NCBI GenBank assembly: GCA_030681525.1 | Contig: JAUXSD010000182.1 | Location: 1 to 58,202, forward strand | Direction: 5' to 3' | From: Solirubrobacteraceae bacterium | GTDB lineage: Bacteria; Actinomycetota; Thermoleophilia; Solirubrobacterales; Solirubrobacteraceae | DNA length: 58,202 bases | Shown: positions 41,862-49,336 of the stretch, piece after piece | Numbering within the stretch: position 1 is the first letter of the stretch | How the letters are laid out: each line of letters opens with the position of its first letter | Notes under the pieces: generated by a model | What the model was told of the DNA's origin: nothing | The model's input: only the letters and a program-made list of their open reading frames with translations | The model's database searches: none | Made by a program: the position numbers and the translations under genes

Positions 41862-43685
41862 ATGAGCAGGGGTATTATCGCCATCCTCGTAGTGAGCGTC
41901 GTAGTCCTGTCGGGGGGTGTCGTCTTCGCCATGAGCGGCGATGGGGGCGGTCGAACGGCCGCGATCGGGGACACGACTGGCTTGTCGATCAACGACGTGG
42001 CGGTGACCGAGGGCAACTCGGGTTCGAAGTACGCGACGTTCAGGATCACCCGCAGCGGCAGCACCACGGGCAGCGTGCAGCTCACCTACGCCACCGTCGA
42101 CGGCAGCGCAGCGGGGTGGAGCGACTTCGACGGCGCCGACCAGCCGGTGACCTTCAACGCCGGCGAGACCTACAAGGACGTCAGGATCCTCATCCGCGGC
42201 GACAGCGTCGCCGAGGCCAACGAGACGTTCAGCGTCCGGCTCGACAAGGTCACCGGCTCGACCGTCGTCGACGGAACGGGCCGGGGGACGATCGTCAACG
42301 ACGATGCCGCCTTCAACGTCATCGACGCGGCGGCGGTCGCCGAGGGCAACTCCGGCACCAAGCAGGTGGCGGTCAAGATCACCCGCACCGGCTCGACCAC
42401 CGGGACGTCGAAGGTGACGTGGCAGACGGCGAACGACACAGCCCTGGCCACCAGCGACTACGTGACGGGCTCTGCCACCGTGACCTTCAACGCGGGAGAG
42501 ACCGAGAAGCTCGCGATGATCACGATCAAGGGTGACACCGCGTTCGAGAGCAACGAGCGCCTCTTCGTCCGGCTCTACTACCCGTCCGGCGCCGGCATCG
42601 TCGACTTCGAGGGCAACGTCCCGATCACCAACGACGACGAGCAACCGGCCACCACAAGCTGGCTGACGGTCAACAACGTGACGGTGACCGAGGGCAACTC
42701 GGGCTCGAAGACGGCAACGTTCAGGATCACCCGCCACGGCAGCACGACGGGCACGGTGTCGGCGACGTACACCACGTTTGACTCCAGCGCGCTGGACGCC
42801 AGCGATTACACCTGGATCGGCGGGCCGGTGGTCTTCTACGCCGGGGTCACCTACAAGGACATCCCGGTCGTCATCCGCGGCGACACCGTCGCAGAGGCCA
42901 ACGAGACGTTCGGCCTCCGGCTCGAGAAGGTGACCGGCGCGACCCTCGCGTCCGGACCGGGTCAGGGCACGATCGTCAACGACGATGCCGCTTTCAACAT
43001 CCTCGACGCGACCGTCGCCGAGGGCAACAGCGGCACCAGTCAGGTGCCGGTCAAGATCACCCGCACCGGCTCGACCACCGCGACGGCGCAGGTGAGGTGG
43101 ACGACCGCCAACGACACCGCCGTGAGGTCGCGCGACTACGTGACGGGCTCTGCCACCGTGACCTTCAACCCGGGAGAGACCGAGAAGCTCGCGCTGATCA
43201 CGATCAACGGCAACACCACGCCGGAGCCCGACAAGCGCTTCTTCGTGCATCTCTATACGCCCGTCGGCGCGGGCATCGTCGACTGGGGGGCCAACGTCAC
43301 CATCACCAACGACGACGTGCAACCGGATCCCGCAAGCACTGAACCGCTCATCAAGATCCAAACCGGGGTGTTGGCGAGCGAGGGCAACTCGGGCACCACG
43401 CAGGTCGCGACGTTCAGGATCACCCGCACCGGCAGCTTCGCGAACACGGTGACGCTGACCTACGCCACCGTTGACGGCTCCGCGCTGGCCACCAGCGACT
43501 ACGTCAGCACCAAGAAGTCGCTGACGTTCAACCCCGGCGACGAGTACAAGGACGTCACGATCCCGATCCGCGGCGACACCGTCAACGAAATGGATGAGGG
43601 GTTCGCTGTCCAGCTCGAGAACATCACCGGCGCGGGCGCGGGGGAACGGACGAAGGGCCTGGCCTTGATCATCGACGACGAGTAG
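41862..43685 (+). CDS. Membrane-anchored or secreted protein with five Calx-beta domains
   Basis: A 607-residue surface protein. One hydrophobic helix (GIIAILVVSVVVLSGGVVFA, residues 4-23) serves as signal or anchor. Five Calx-beta repeats of about 110 residues follow, each with (T/A)EGNSG at the start, a ITRxGSTTG segment and a closing ITNDD or IVNDD, which are calcium-binding positions in this fold. Repeats 1 and 3 match each other closely, as do 2 and 4, so a two-domain unit was duplicated; the fifth is more divergent. The ATG at 41862 follows GAGGCGG. Likely an adhesion or matrix protein; no LPXTG or other sorting signal is present. Confidence 0.87.
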   Translation: MSRGIIAILVVSVVVLSGGVVFAMSGDGGGRTAAIGDTTGLSINDVAVTEGNSGSKYATFRITRSGSTTGSVQLTYATVDGSAAGWSDFDGADQPVTFNAGETYKDVRILIRGDSVAEANETFSVRLDKVTGSTVVDGTGRGTIVNDDAAFNVIDAAAVAEGNSGTKQVAVKITRTGSTTGTSKVTWQTANDTALATSDYVTGSATVTFNAGETEKLAMITIKGDTAFESNERLFVRLYYPSGAGIVDFEGNVPITNDDEQPATTSWLTVNNVTVTEGNSGSKTATFRITRHGSTTGTVSATYTTFDSSALDASDYTWIGGPVVFYAGVTYKDIPVVIRGDTVAEANETFGLRLEKVTGATLASGPGQGTIVNDDAAFNILDATVAEGNSGTSQVPVKITRTGSTTATAQVRWTTANDTAVRSRDYVTGSATVTFNPGETEKLALITINGNTTPEPDKRFFVHLYTPVGAGIVDWGANVTITNDDVQPDPASTEPLIKIQTGVLASEGNSGTTQVATFRITRTGSFANTVTLTYATVDGSALATSDYVSTKKSLTFNPGDEYKDVTIPIRGDTVNEMDEGFAVQLENITGAGAGERTKGLALIIDDE

Positions 43686-43807
43686 GCGTCTCGCGCGGAC
43701 GAGGCGGCGACAAGACGCTGTCCGCGAGCCCCTCGCGGAGCTGCTCCCGGCCTGCGGTGTCGACCTTCAGACACCGTGGGCCAGGCGCAGCTCCGCGGTG
43801 CGCAGTG

Positions 43808-43990
43808 TCACGAGCAGGGCCCTGGGCGACAGTGCGGCGGGCGGGCGACGTGGACCACGCCGAGCTCCGCGAGCAGCGTCGCCGCGCGCTCCGTGTCGGC
43901 CGGGTCGCCGTGGAGGCGGCCGCGGATGTCGAGGCTGAGGGCCTCTTCGAAAGGGAGGCGGCGGAGATCGCGAGGATGAGCCGTACTCCG
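43808..43990 (-). pseudogene. Remnant of the C-terminus of a cyclase/ATPase/TPR-type protein
   Basis: On the minus strand the frame reads LPFEEALSLDIRGRLHGDPA and then DTERAATLLAELGVVHVARP before its stop. This resembles the last TPR helices and tail typical of cyclase-AAA-TPR regulators (usual form: YEEALTLDALARL... ERLGVVA). The frame has no natural start and no upstream domain. The identification rests on short similarity only. Confidence 0.3.
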
Positions 43991-43993
43991 GAC

Positions 43994-44014
43994 GGCCCCG
44001 ACACTCTCGGGGCC
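43994..44014 (-). terminator. Hairpin downstream of tRNA-Phe
   Basis: An 8-bp perfect stem, GGCCCCGA with TCGGGGCC, and a 5-base loop lie about 150 bp beyond the 3' end of the tRNA on its transcribed side. It could end either the tRNA transcript or the Calx-beta transcript. Confidence 0.35.
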
Positions 44015-44136
44015 TCCGGACCTTAAGACGCTCTCCCTCTCGACAAGACCTGTCGGAGAACATGGAGTCAGTTCAGGCCAGTCGGTCGCGCGGGGGCGCG
44101 CAGCCTGCGCGACGTCGCCTGCGCCGATCGTTCGGA

Positions 44137-44191
44137 CCGGTTCGAGTCCGGGCCTTTCACGTGCGTATGGCGAGACCCGGACTCGAACCGG
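44137..44191. repeat. Inverted copy of the tRNA T-arm
   Basis: CCGGTTCGAGTCCGGG at 44137-44152 is the exact reverse complement of 44176-44191, the T-arm of the tRNA-Phe gene. No other tRNA parts can be folded around the extra copy. Confidence 0.6.
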
Positions 44192-44240
44192 GGACACCAC
44201 GATTTTCAGTCGTGTGCTCTACCAACTGAGCTATCTCGCC
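44168..44240 (-). tRNA. tRNA-Phe (anticodon GAA)
   Basis: A 73-base tRNA folds without gaps: acceptor arms GGCGAGA/TCTCGCC, D-arm GCTC/GAGC, anticodon stem CACGA/TCGTG with loop CTGAAAA (anticodon GAA), and T-arm CCCGG/CCGGG with loop TTCGAGT. The discriminator base is A. CCA is not encoded, as usual in many actinobacteria. It reads towards the Calx-beta gene. Confidence 0.96.
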
Positions 44241-44250
44241 GCGGTCGGGG

Positions 44251-44256
44251 AGGATA
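44251..44256 (-). promoter_or_regulatory. Possible -10 box of tRNA-Phe
   Basis: TATCCT on the minus strand, 11 bases before the mature 5' end. A matching -35 box is not obvious. Confidence 0.3.
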
Positions 44257-44295
44257 ACGCCGTCGGTGCGGCGTCCGGAAACGCCGGCCGCGCGG

Positions 44296-45270
44296 CTAGC
44301 GACCCGACCAGGCGCGCAACTCGGGCAGCGGGTCGATGGGCGTGCCGCCGGGCGCGCGCCAGCCGACCTGCCAGATCTCGAAGTGCAGGTGCGGCGCGCC
44401 GCTCGTGGTGCCGGTCGCGCCGACCTGGCAGAGGGGCTGGCCGGCGCTGACCGCGGCGCCCTCGGCGACGACCGTCGAGCGGCGCAGGCTGTGGGCGAAG
44501 AAGTAGTCGCGCCCATCGGTGGCGTCGAGCACGACGTACTCGCCGGCGCCGCCGGACTGGTAGCTCGTGGCGCTGATCGTGCCCGCGTACGGCGCGACGA
44601 TCGGCGTCCCCGCCGCGGCCATGATGTCCTGGCCCTCGTGGACGTGGCCCGTGCGGCCCGCGCCGAAGCGCGCGCCCGCTTCGCCGAAGTCAAACGCCCC
44701 GGCGATCGGGAAGACGCCGGGACCGCCGGGCGACGCGGCCGGCTCGGGCACGAGCGGGGTCGGGCCGCCCGGCAGGACCGGCGGCGGCGCCGGAACCGTC
44801 TTCGGGCGCCGCACCACGATCCGGGCTCGCCCGGGATGCCCCGCGCTGCGCCGCAGCGTCCGCCCGCGCGGGTCCTTGACGTGCAGGCGCACGACGTAGC
44901 GCCCCGTCTGCAGCATCAGGGCCTTCGGCAGCCGCACCTTCAGCGCCTGCCCGGTGCGCACCCGGCCCAGCGACTTGCGCGCGACCGGCCGGCTGCCCGG
45001 AAGCCGCACGACGACGATCCGCGCCCGCACCCGCACGACGCCGCGCTGGCGCACGCGCAGCCGGACGACCGGGGTCGGATCGCCTGCCGTGATCACGCGC
45101 GGCGTCACCGTCAGGCGCGAGGCGACGGGGCGCTTGTCCGGGACCGGCAGGGGGTCGCCGAAGGCGGCCCCGCCGCTGCGCAATCCCGACGAGCCGGCGC
45201 CCCCGGCGGCCGCCGGTGCCGTGAGCGCGACGAGCGCGAGCAAGACGGCGACGAGAGGCGCGAAGCGCAT
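44296..45270 (-). CDS. Secreted M23-family metallopeptidase
   Basis: A 324-residue exported protein. The signal peptide is clear (FAPLVAVLLALVALTAPAAA). The middle part (about 50-170) is an Ig-like or beta-rich region with many Arg/Val strands, then a Pro-rich linker. The C-terminal LytM/M23 domain has the zinc ligands in GHVHEGQDI and HLHFEIW and the usual VVAPYAGTISATSYQ strand. Such enzymes cleave peptidoglycan cross-bridges or act as activators of amidases. ATG at 45270 chosen over an upstream TTG. Confidence 0.9.
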   Translation of the reverse strand: MRFAPLVAVLLALVALTAPAAAGGAGSSGLRSGGAAFGDPLPVPDKRPVASRLTVTPRVITAGDPTPVVRLRVRQRGVVRVRARIVVVRLPGSRPVARKSLGRVRTGQALKVRLPKALMLQTGRYVVRLHVKDPRGRTLRRSAGHPGRARIVVRRPKTVPAPPPVLPGGPTPLVPEPAASPGGPGVFPIAGAFDFGEAGARFGAGRTGHVHEGQDIMAAAGTPIVAPYAGTISATSYQSGGAGEYVVLDATDGRDYFFAHSLRRSTVVAEGAAVSAGQPLCQVGATGTTSGAPHLHFEIWQVGWRAPGGTPIDPLPELRAWSGR

Positions 45271-45340
45271 GAAGGGCAATGTCGGTCAACCCGACCCCGC
45301 CCTCAAGCTCTGCAACGCCGCGCCCTCGCGGGCGCGTGAG

Positions 45341-45649
45341 CTACGACGCCGAATCGAGCGCGAGCGACTCCGCCACCTCGTAGACGCCGTTGATGACCAC
45401 CTCGTCGACGAACTCCGCGATGGCGGCGCGGCGCTCCTCGAAGTCGCTGGCGTCCTGGCTGCCCTCGAGCTCCTCGAGCGTGCCGTCGAAGAAGCCGAAC
45501 GTCACGACCTCGTCGGGGTCGGCGAGCCCGCGCAGCATGTGGAAGCGCACCCAACCGGCGGGCGCTTCGTCGGCGGCGGGCATGAACGCCTCGCGGAACT
45601 GGTCGAACGAGCCGGGCTTGAGCCGGCGGACGGTGTGGGCGCAGAGCAT
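45341..45649 (-). CDS. Small alpha/beta-barrel (ABM/Dabb-like) protein
   Basis: A 102-residue protein with a dimeric ferredoxin-like plan: LCAHTVRRLKPGSFDQFREA as first strand and helix, VRFHMLRGLADPDEVVTFGF as the central strands, and a final helix and strand (VDEVVINGVYEVAESL). It resembles antibiotic biosynthesis monooxygenase or related stress-responsive domains. GAGGAGG lies shortly before the ATG at 45649, which sets the start. The shared 35-base element lies upstream, between it and the divergent secreted protein gene. Confidence 0.72.
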   Translation of the reverse strand: MLCAHTVRRLKPGSFDQFREAFMPAADEAPAGWVRFHMLRGLADPDEVVTFGFFDGTLEELEGSQDASDFEERRAAIAEFVDEVVINGVYEVAESLALDSAS

Positions 45650-45717
45650 GTTTCCTCCTCGCTGGGACGTCGATGAGCCCGCAGTCTGCGGCGCGCCCTG
45701 TTCGTTACGCAATACGC

Positions 45718-45752
45718 AGGGGTGGTGCGGTCCATGCCTTGGGGCGCTGGGA
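45718..45752. promoter_or_regulatory. Shared upstream element, copy A
   Basis: A 35-base sequence identical at 33 positions to 47870-47904. The core is GCCTTGGGGCGCTGGGA. It lies 64 bases before the ATG of the small secreted protein at 45817 and also faces the divergent gene at 45649. Seen directly; role inferred. Confidence 0.65.
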
Positions 45753-45816
45753 GGCGGGCTGGGCCGCGGGGAGCATGCGAGGCGTACTCAATCAACTCCT
45801 CCCGAACGGAGCACTC

Positions 45817-46236
45817 ATGCGCAAGATCGCCACACTCCTCGCCGCCGCCACCGCCACCGTGATGCTGGTTGCAGGCTCGTCCGCCGTGTCGCCCTCGTCG
45901 GCGCAAGCCGCCGCATGCAAGTGGAAGATGCCGTCCTCCGCGCGCATCGTCCAGGCCAACAACCACACCGTGCACCTCACGTACAGCCGTACCTCGCGCA
46001 CCTGGTCGGCGAAGGCCTACAACAAGGGCAATTACGCCACGACCTCCACCGAGGTCGCGTTCACGAGCTTCACGCCGCGTCTCGTGAAGTTCATCATCAC
46101 CTGGGTCAACGACACCGCCGGCGTCTACACCGCCACGATCGATCGCGACGGGTTCGTGACCGGCACGACCCGCGACCGCTTCAACCCGAGCTCCAAGGCC
46201 TCGTTCCACATGGCCACCCGCGCCCGCTGCGGGTGA
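45817..46236 (+). CDS. Small secreted protein of unknown function
   Basis: A 139-residue protein with a typical signal peptide (MRKIATLLAAATATVMLVAG, cleavage near SAQAAA). The mature part of about 105 residues is rich in Thr, Ser and aromatic residues (TVHLTYSRTSRTWSAKAYNK) and probably forms a small beta domain. The ATG has CGGAG six bases upstream. The two cysteines (early CKW and near the end RCG) could form one disulphide. The upstream element is shared with the CAP-domain gene at 47977, so the two are probably co-regulated. Family not recognised. Confidence 0.75.
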   Translation: MRKIATLLAAATATVMLVAGSSAVSPSSAQAAACKWKMPSSARIVQANNHTVHLTYSRTSRTWSAKAYNKGNYATTSTEVAFTSFTPRLVKFIITWVNDTAGVYTATIDRDGFVTGTTRDRFNPSSKASFHMATRARCG

Positions 46237-46259
46237 CGGGCGCAACACAGCCGAGCAGA

Positions 46260-46288
46260 GCGAAGGGCGGCCGCCGGCCGCCCTTCGC
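46260..46288. terminator. Bidirectional terminator
   Basis: A perfect 13-bp stem (46260-46272 with 46276-46288) with a 3-base loop stands between the convergent small secreted protein gene and the kinase gene. Confidence 0.8.
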
Positions 46289-46298
46289 GCGTTCGCGC

Positions 46299-47822
46299 TC
46301 AGCGCGGGTCCGTCAGCCGTTCGACCTGGTCGTAGACGACGAGCCTGCGCTTCGTGCCCGTGACGCGCACGATCCCGAAGTAGCGAAATCGGCGGAAGTT
46401 CGCAGGCATCGCGACCCCGTAGGCGCGGGTGTAACCCGTCTCCTTCTTCTCGCCCGTCGACAGGTCGCCGCGGGGGCCGCCGCCGAGGACGACCATCGCC
46501 GTGGTCGGGACGCCCTCCACGCTGCGCACGCTGTCGAGCGTCTGAAACAGCAGCAGCTGGTAGCGCGGGCCGCCCGGGGTCAGCTGGATCCGGATCGTCG
46601 GGGGCGGCTCGCCGTAGTCGACGAGGCCGGCGTTCGCGACCGCCGTCGTGCCCGGCACCGATCGCATCGTGATCTGGTTGCCCTGACGCTCGCCGTCGTC
46701 GTCGTCGGACGTCGTCGCGGGCGTCGCCGCGGCGCCCCCGGGCGGGTCGGAGTCGCCGGCCAGCGACGCCAGCCCGGCGCCGGCGGCGAGGGCCAGCAGC
46801 AGGACCGCCGCCACGGCGACACGCCGTTTCCAGCCGCCGAGCCGCGCGCCGCGGTCGCCCGGCGTCGGCGTCGGCGCCGGCGCCGGCTCCCGCTCCGGCG
46901 CGGCAGGACCAGCCGTCCCAGCCGCGGGCTGCTCGCGGCTTCCCGTCGTATCGCGGATGACGGTCTCCGGGACGCCCTCGTCGGCGAGCGACGCGGTCCC
47001 GTGCGCCGGCGTGCTGATCGCCCGCTCGGCCTGCACGATCATCTCCGTCGCGCTCGTCTGGCGCTCGGCCGGCTCCTTCGCCATCCCACGCGCGATCACG
47101 TCGTCGACCGCCGGCGACAGCTCGGGCCGGTGGCTCGTCACGCGCGGCGGCGGGTTGGACATGTGGGCGTTGAGCACCGCCACGTCGGACGGCTGCGGGA
47201 ACGGCACCGTCCCGCACAGGCATTCGTAGAGCACCGCCGTCAGCGCGTAGACGTCGCTCGCGGTGCCGGCGGGCTCGCCGCGGATCTGCTCGGGCGAGAC
47301 GTAGTCGATCGTGCCGACGAACTGGCCGGTCTTCGTCAGCGCACGGTCCGCGGAGCTGCGCGTCAGGCCGAAGTCCGCCAGGTAGGCGTGGCCGCGGGCG
47401 CTGACGAGGATGTTCTGCGGCTTGATGTCGCGGTGCGTCATGCCGGCGGCATGCGCGGTGTCGAGCGCGTCGGCGATCGGCCTGAGCAGGCGGACCGCGT
47501 CCTCGCCGCCGAGGTCCTCCTCGGCGATGAGGTCCTTCAGCGTGCTGCCGCGCACGAGGCGCATCGCGATGAACAGGCCCTCGTCGGCCTCCCCGGCCTC
47601 GTAGACGGTGACGATGCTCGGGTGGTCGATCGACGCCTGCAGCTCTCCCTCGCGGCGAAAGCGCGCGCGGAACACCGGATCCTGGCTGAGGTGCGGATAC
47701 ATCACCTTCAGCGCGACGGTGCGGTTGAGCGACAGCTGCGTCGCCTCGTAGACGACGCCCATCCCGCCGCGGCCGAGCACGGACTCGATCCGGTATCCGG
47801 CCACCTGGTCTCCGGGCTTCAT
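46299..47822 (-). CDS. PknB-like transmembrane Ser/Thr protein kinase
   Basis: A 507-residue Hanks-type kinase. The N-terminal catalytic domain (about 10-270) has the glycine loop GRGGMGVVY, the lysine in VALKVM, HRDIKPQNIL, DFG in LADFGLTRSS and VSPEQIRG. A Pro/Ala-rich linker leads to one membrane helix (RVAVAAVLLLALAAGAGLASL, about 333-353). The external part of about 150 residues is not made of PASTA repeats and is not recognised; it ends in a beta-rich domain (GIVRVTGTKRRLVVYDQVER). ATG at 47822 chosen. Targets may include the FHA protein encoded close by. Confidence 0.9.
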   Translation of the reverse strand: MKPGDQVAGYRIESVLGRGGMGVVYEATQLSLNRTVALKVMYPHLSQDPVFRARFRREGELQASIDHPSIVTVYEAGEADEGLFIAMRLVRGSTLKDLIAEEDLGGEDAVRLLRPIADALDTAHAAGMTHRDIKPQNILVSARGHAYLADFGLTRSSADRALTKTGQFVGTIDYVSPEQIRGEPAGTASDVYALTAVLYECLCGTVPFPQPSDVAVLNAHMSNPPPRVTSHRPELSPAVDDVIARGMAKEPAERQTSATEMIVQAERAISTPAHGTASLADEGVPETVIRDTTGSREQPAAGTAGPAAPEREPAPAPTPTPGDRGARLGGWKRRVAVAAVLLLALAAGAGLASLAGDSDPPGGAAATPATTSDDDDGERQGNQITMRSVPGTTAVANAGLVDYGEPPPTIRIQLTPGGPRYQLLLFQTLDSVRSVEGVPTTAMVVLGGGPRGDLSTGEKKETGYTRAYGVAMPANFRRFRYFGIVRVTGTKRRLVVYDQVERLTDPR

Positions 47823-47869
47823 CGCGACGCCATTTGACCACATCGCGGGGGCGTCGAGGGGGCGGATCG

Positions 47870-47904
47870 AGGGGTGGTGCGTTCCACGCCTTGGGGCGCT
47901 GGGA
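47870..47904. promoter_or_regulatory. Shared upstream element, copy B
   Basis: The second copy of the 35-base element (33/35 identical to 45718-45752), 72 bases before the ATG of the CAP-domain protein and between it and the divergent kinase gene. Confidence 0.65.
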
Positions 47905-47976
47905 CGGGCGATCGGGCGCGCAGATCATGGTCGAACACCCGCCGCGCCGAGCGGCACGACCAAAAGGAAAGACATC

Positions 47977-48570
47977 ATGCGCAACTCCATCGCCAGCGTC
48001 GCCCTCATCGCCGCCACGGCCGTCGCCGGGCTCTCCGCCGCCCCCGCCGCGCAGGCCGCCGACTGTGGTCCCTACGCCGAGCGCCCCGCCAAGGCGACGC
48101 AGATCGTGCTGCGCGGCACGGTCAAGAAGGTGCCCGTGCAGCAGCAGGCCACGCGCATCACGCACTGTCTCATCAACAACGAACGCGCGGCCGTCGGCGC
48201 GCCGCCGCTGCGCTATCACGCGCTGCTGAGCGCGCTCGCCCACAAGCACAGCCGCGACATCGGCACGAACGGCCTCCACGCGTCCAAGGACCCGCACCGC
48301 GGCTCGGCCGGAAGCACGACAGCGTTTCGCCTCAAGCCCTACACCGCGAACTTCGGCAAGGCGTTCTTCAAGATCGCCGAGACCGTGACCGAGAACCCCA
48401 ACAGCTCCCCGGCGACGGCCGTCCGCTGGTGGATGAACAGCGACGACCATCGCCCGATCCTGCTCGACCCCGAGCTCGAGGACATCGGTGTGGGCGTGCA
48501 CCTGCGGCGTCCGGGCGGAGGCGCCGGCGCGACGTACACCGCCGACTTCGGGACCGCGAGCAACGGGTGA
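47977..48570 (+). CDS. Secreted CAP-domain (SCP/PR-1-like) protein
   Basis: A 197-residue exported protein. The signal peptide is clear (SVALIAATAVAGLSAAPAAQA). The CAP fold is recognised from CLINNERAAVGAPPLRYHAL, LSALAHKHSRDIG and the C-terminal VRWWMNSDDHRPILLDPELE with IGVGV. The two usual cavity histidines appear to be present. AAAGGAAAG precedes the ATG by six bases. Bacterial CAP proteins of this kind are common, mostly of unknown function. It shares its upstream element with the gene at 45817. Confidence 0.9.
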   Translation: MRNSIASVALIAATAVAGLSAAPAAQAADCGPYAERPAKATQIVLRGTVKKVPVQQQATRITHCLINNERAAVGAPPLRYHALLSALAHKHSRDIGTNGLHASKDPHRGSAGSTTAFRLKPYTANFGKAFFKIAETVTENPNSSPATAVRWWMNSDDHRPILLDPELEDIGVGVHLRRPGGGAGATYTADFGTASNG

Positions 48571-48593
48571 CCCGATGAGACAGCCGACCGACC

Positions 48594-48617
48594 GGGGCGC
48601 GAAGCGATTCGCGCCCC
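48594..48617. terminator. Bidirectional terminator
   Basis: A 10-bp perfect stem (GGGGCGCGAA with TTCGCGCCCC) around GCGA, with further pairing outside (GACCG/CGGTC), between the convergent CAP and FHA genes. Confidence 0.75.
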
Positions 48618-48627
48618 GCGGTCGTTC

Positions 48628-49329
48628 TCAGACCCCGTCGCCGAGGTCGCGCTCGGAGATCTCGCCGCTCTGCAGCGCGAGCTCCACGAGCCGCGCGCGC
48701 TTGCGGTTCTGCGGCAGGTCGACGATGCCGAACTTCACGGTCAGCGCGCGCAGGTGCGTCTTGACCGCGTCGATGCTGAGGAACAGGTCCTCGGCGATCT
48801 GGCGGTTGGTGGCCGGCGTGGCGTACGAGCCCTCGGCCAGGACCGGGCGAGCCAGCGCGAGCAGGACCCGCCGCTGCGCCGCGGTGATCGCCAGCTCGGG
48901 CGCATCGACCCCGATCGACGTGCCCTGCGTCGTCGTCGGGCGCGCCGCGACCGGCGCGCGGTAGACGACGGTCGTCGCTCCGAAGCGCAGGCGGTCGCGC
49001 TCGGCGAGGCGTCGGCGCCCGCGCAGGCGCTCGCCGTTGAGGTACGTGCCGTTGCGCGAGAGGCCGTCGTCGGCGACCGTCCAGCGCCCGCCGAGGTGCT
49101 CGATCTCGGCGTGCAGGCGCGACACGTCGGTGTCCCAGTCGAGGTTCACGTCGACCTCGGAGCCGCGCCCGACGATGATCCGCCCCTGGCGCTCGGCGTC
49201 GAGCACGACGATCTGCTGGCGGCCGGCGTCGTCGGTGTAGAGCAGAAACGGGTGCCCCTCGCGCTCGGCCGCCAGGCGCGCCTTCAGCTCGGTCGGGGTG
49301 GCCTGGTGCAGCGGTGTCGGGTCGGTCAT
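48628..49329 (-). CDS. FHA-domain transcription regulator with HTH
   Basis: A 233-residue protein. The FHA domain (about 45-125) has the phosphothreonine-binding core GRIIVGRGSEVDVNL, SRLHAEI and SRNGTYLNGERL. The C-terminal part (about 145-225) is a helix-turn-helix region with TNRQIAEDLFLSIDAVKTHL and RALTVKFGIVDLPQNRKRAR. This layout (phosphopeptide reader plus DNA binding) recalls the Mycobacterium regulator EmbR, which is controlled by Ser/Thr kinases; a PknB-like kinase gene lies one gene away. GAGGA sits four bases before the ATG. The upstream helicase gene ends seven bases before it, so the two form an operon. Confidence 0.88.
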   Translation of the reverse strand: MTDPTPLHQATPTELKARLAAEREGHPFLLYTDDAGRQQIVVLDAERQGRIIVGRGSEVDVNLDWDTDVSRLHAEIEHLGGRWTVADDGLSRNGTYLNGERLRGRRRLAERDRLRFGATTVVYRAPVAARPTTTQGTSIGVDAPELAITAAQRRVLLALARPVLAEGSYATPATNRQIAEDLFLSIDAVKTHLRALTVKFGIVDLPQNRKRARLVELALQSGEISERDLGDGV

Positions 49330-49336
49330 GTGATCC

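Larger units (their letters stand above)
43686..44167. other. Gene-poor stretch between Calx-beta gene and tRNA-Phe
   Basis: No intact gene. It holds a probable degraded gene end on the minus strand (43808-43990), a hairpin at 43994-44014, a weak hairpin just after the Calx-beta stop (about 43691-43724), and a tRNA T-arm-like sequence at 44137-44152. Confidence 0.5.

Noticed and set aside
44080-44160. A second tRNA gene on the plus strand
   Set aside because: Only the T-arm-like part is present; no acceptor, D or anticodon arm can be paired around it.
45718-45816. A known riboswitch (such as the cyclic di-AMP or di-GMP types) before the secreted protein gene
   Set aside because: The shared element does not match the conserved cores of those classes as I know them; left as an unassigned element.
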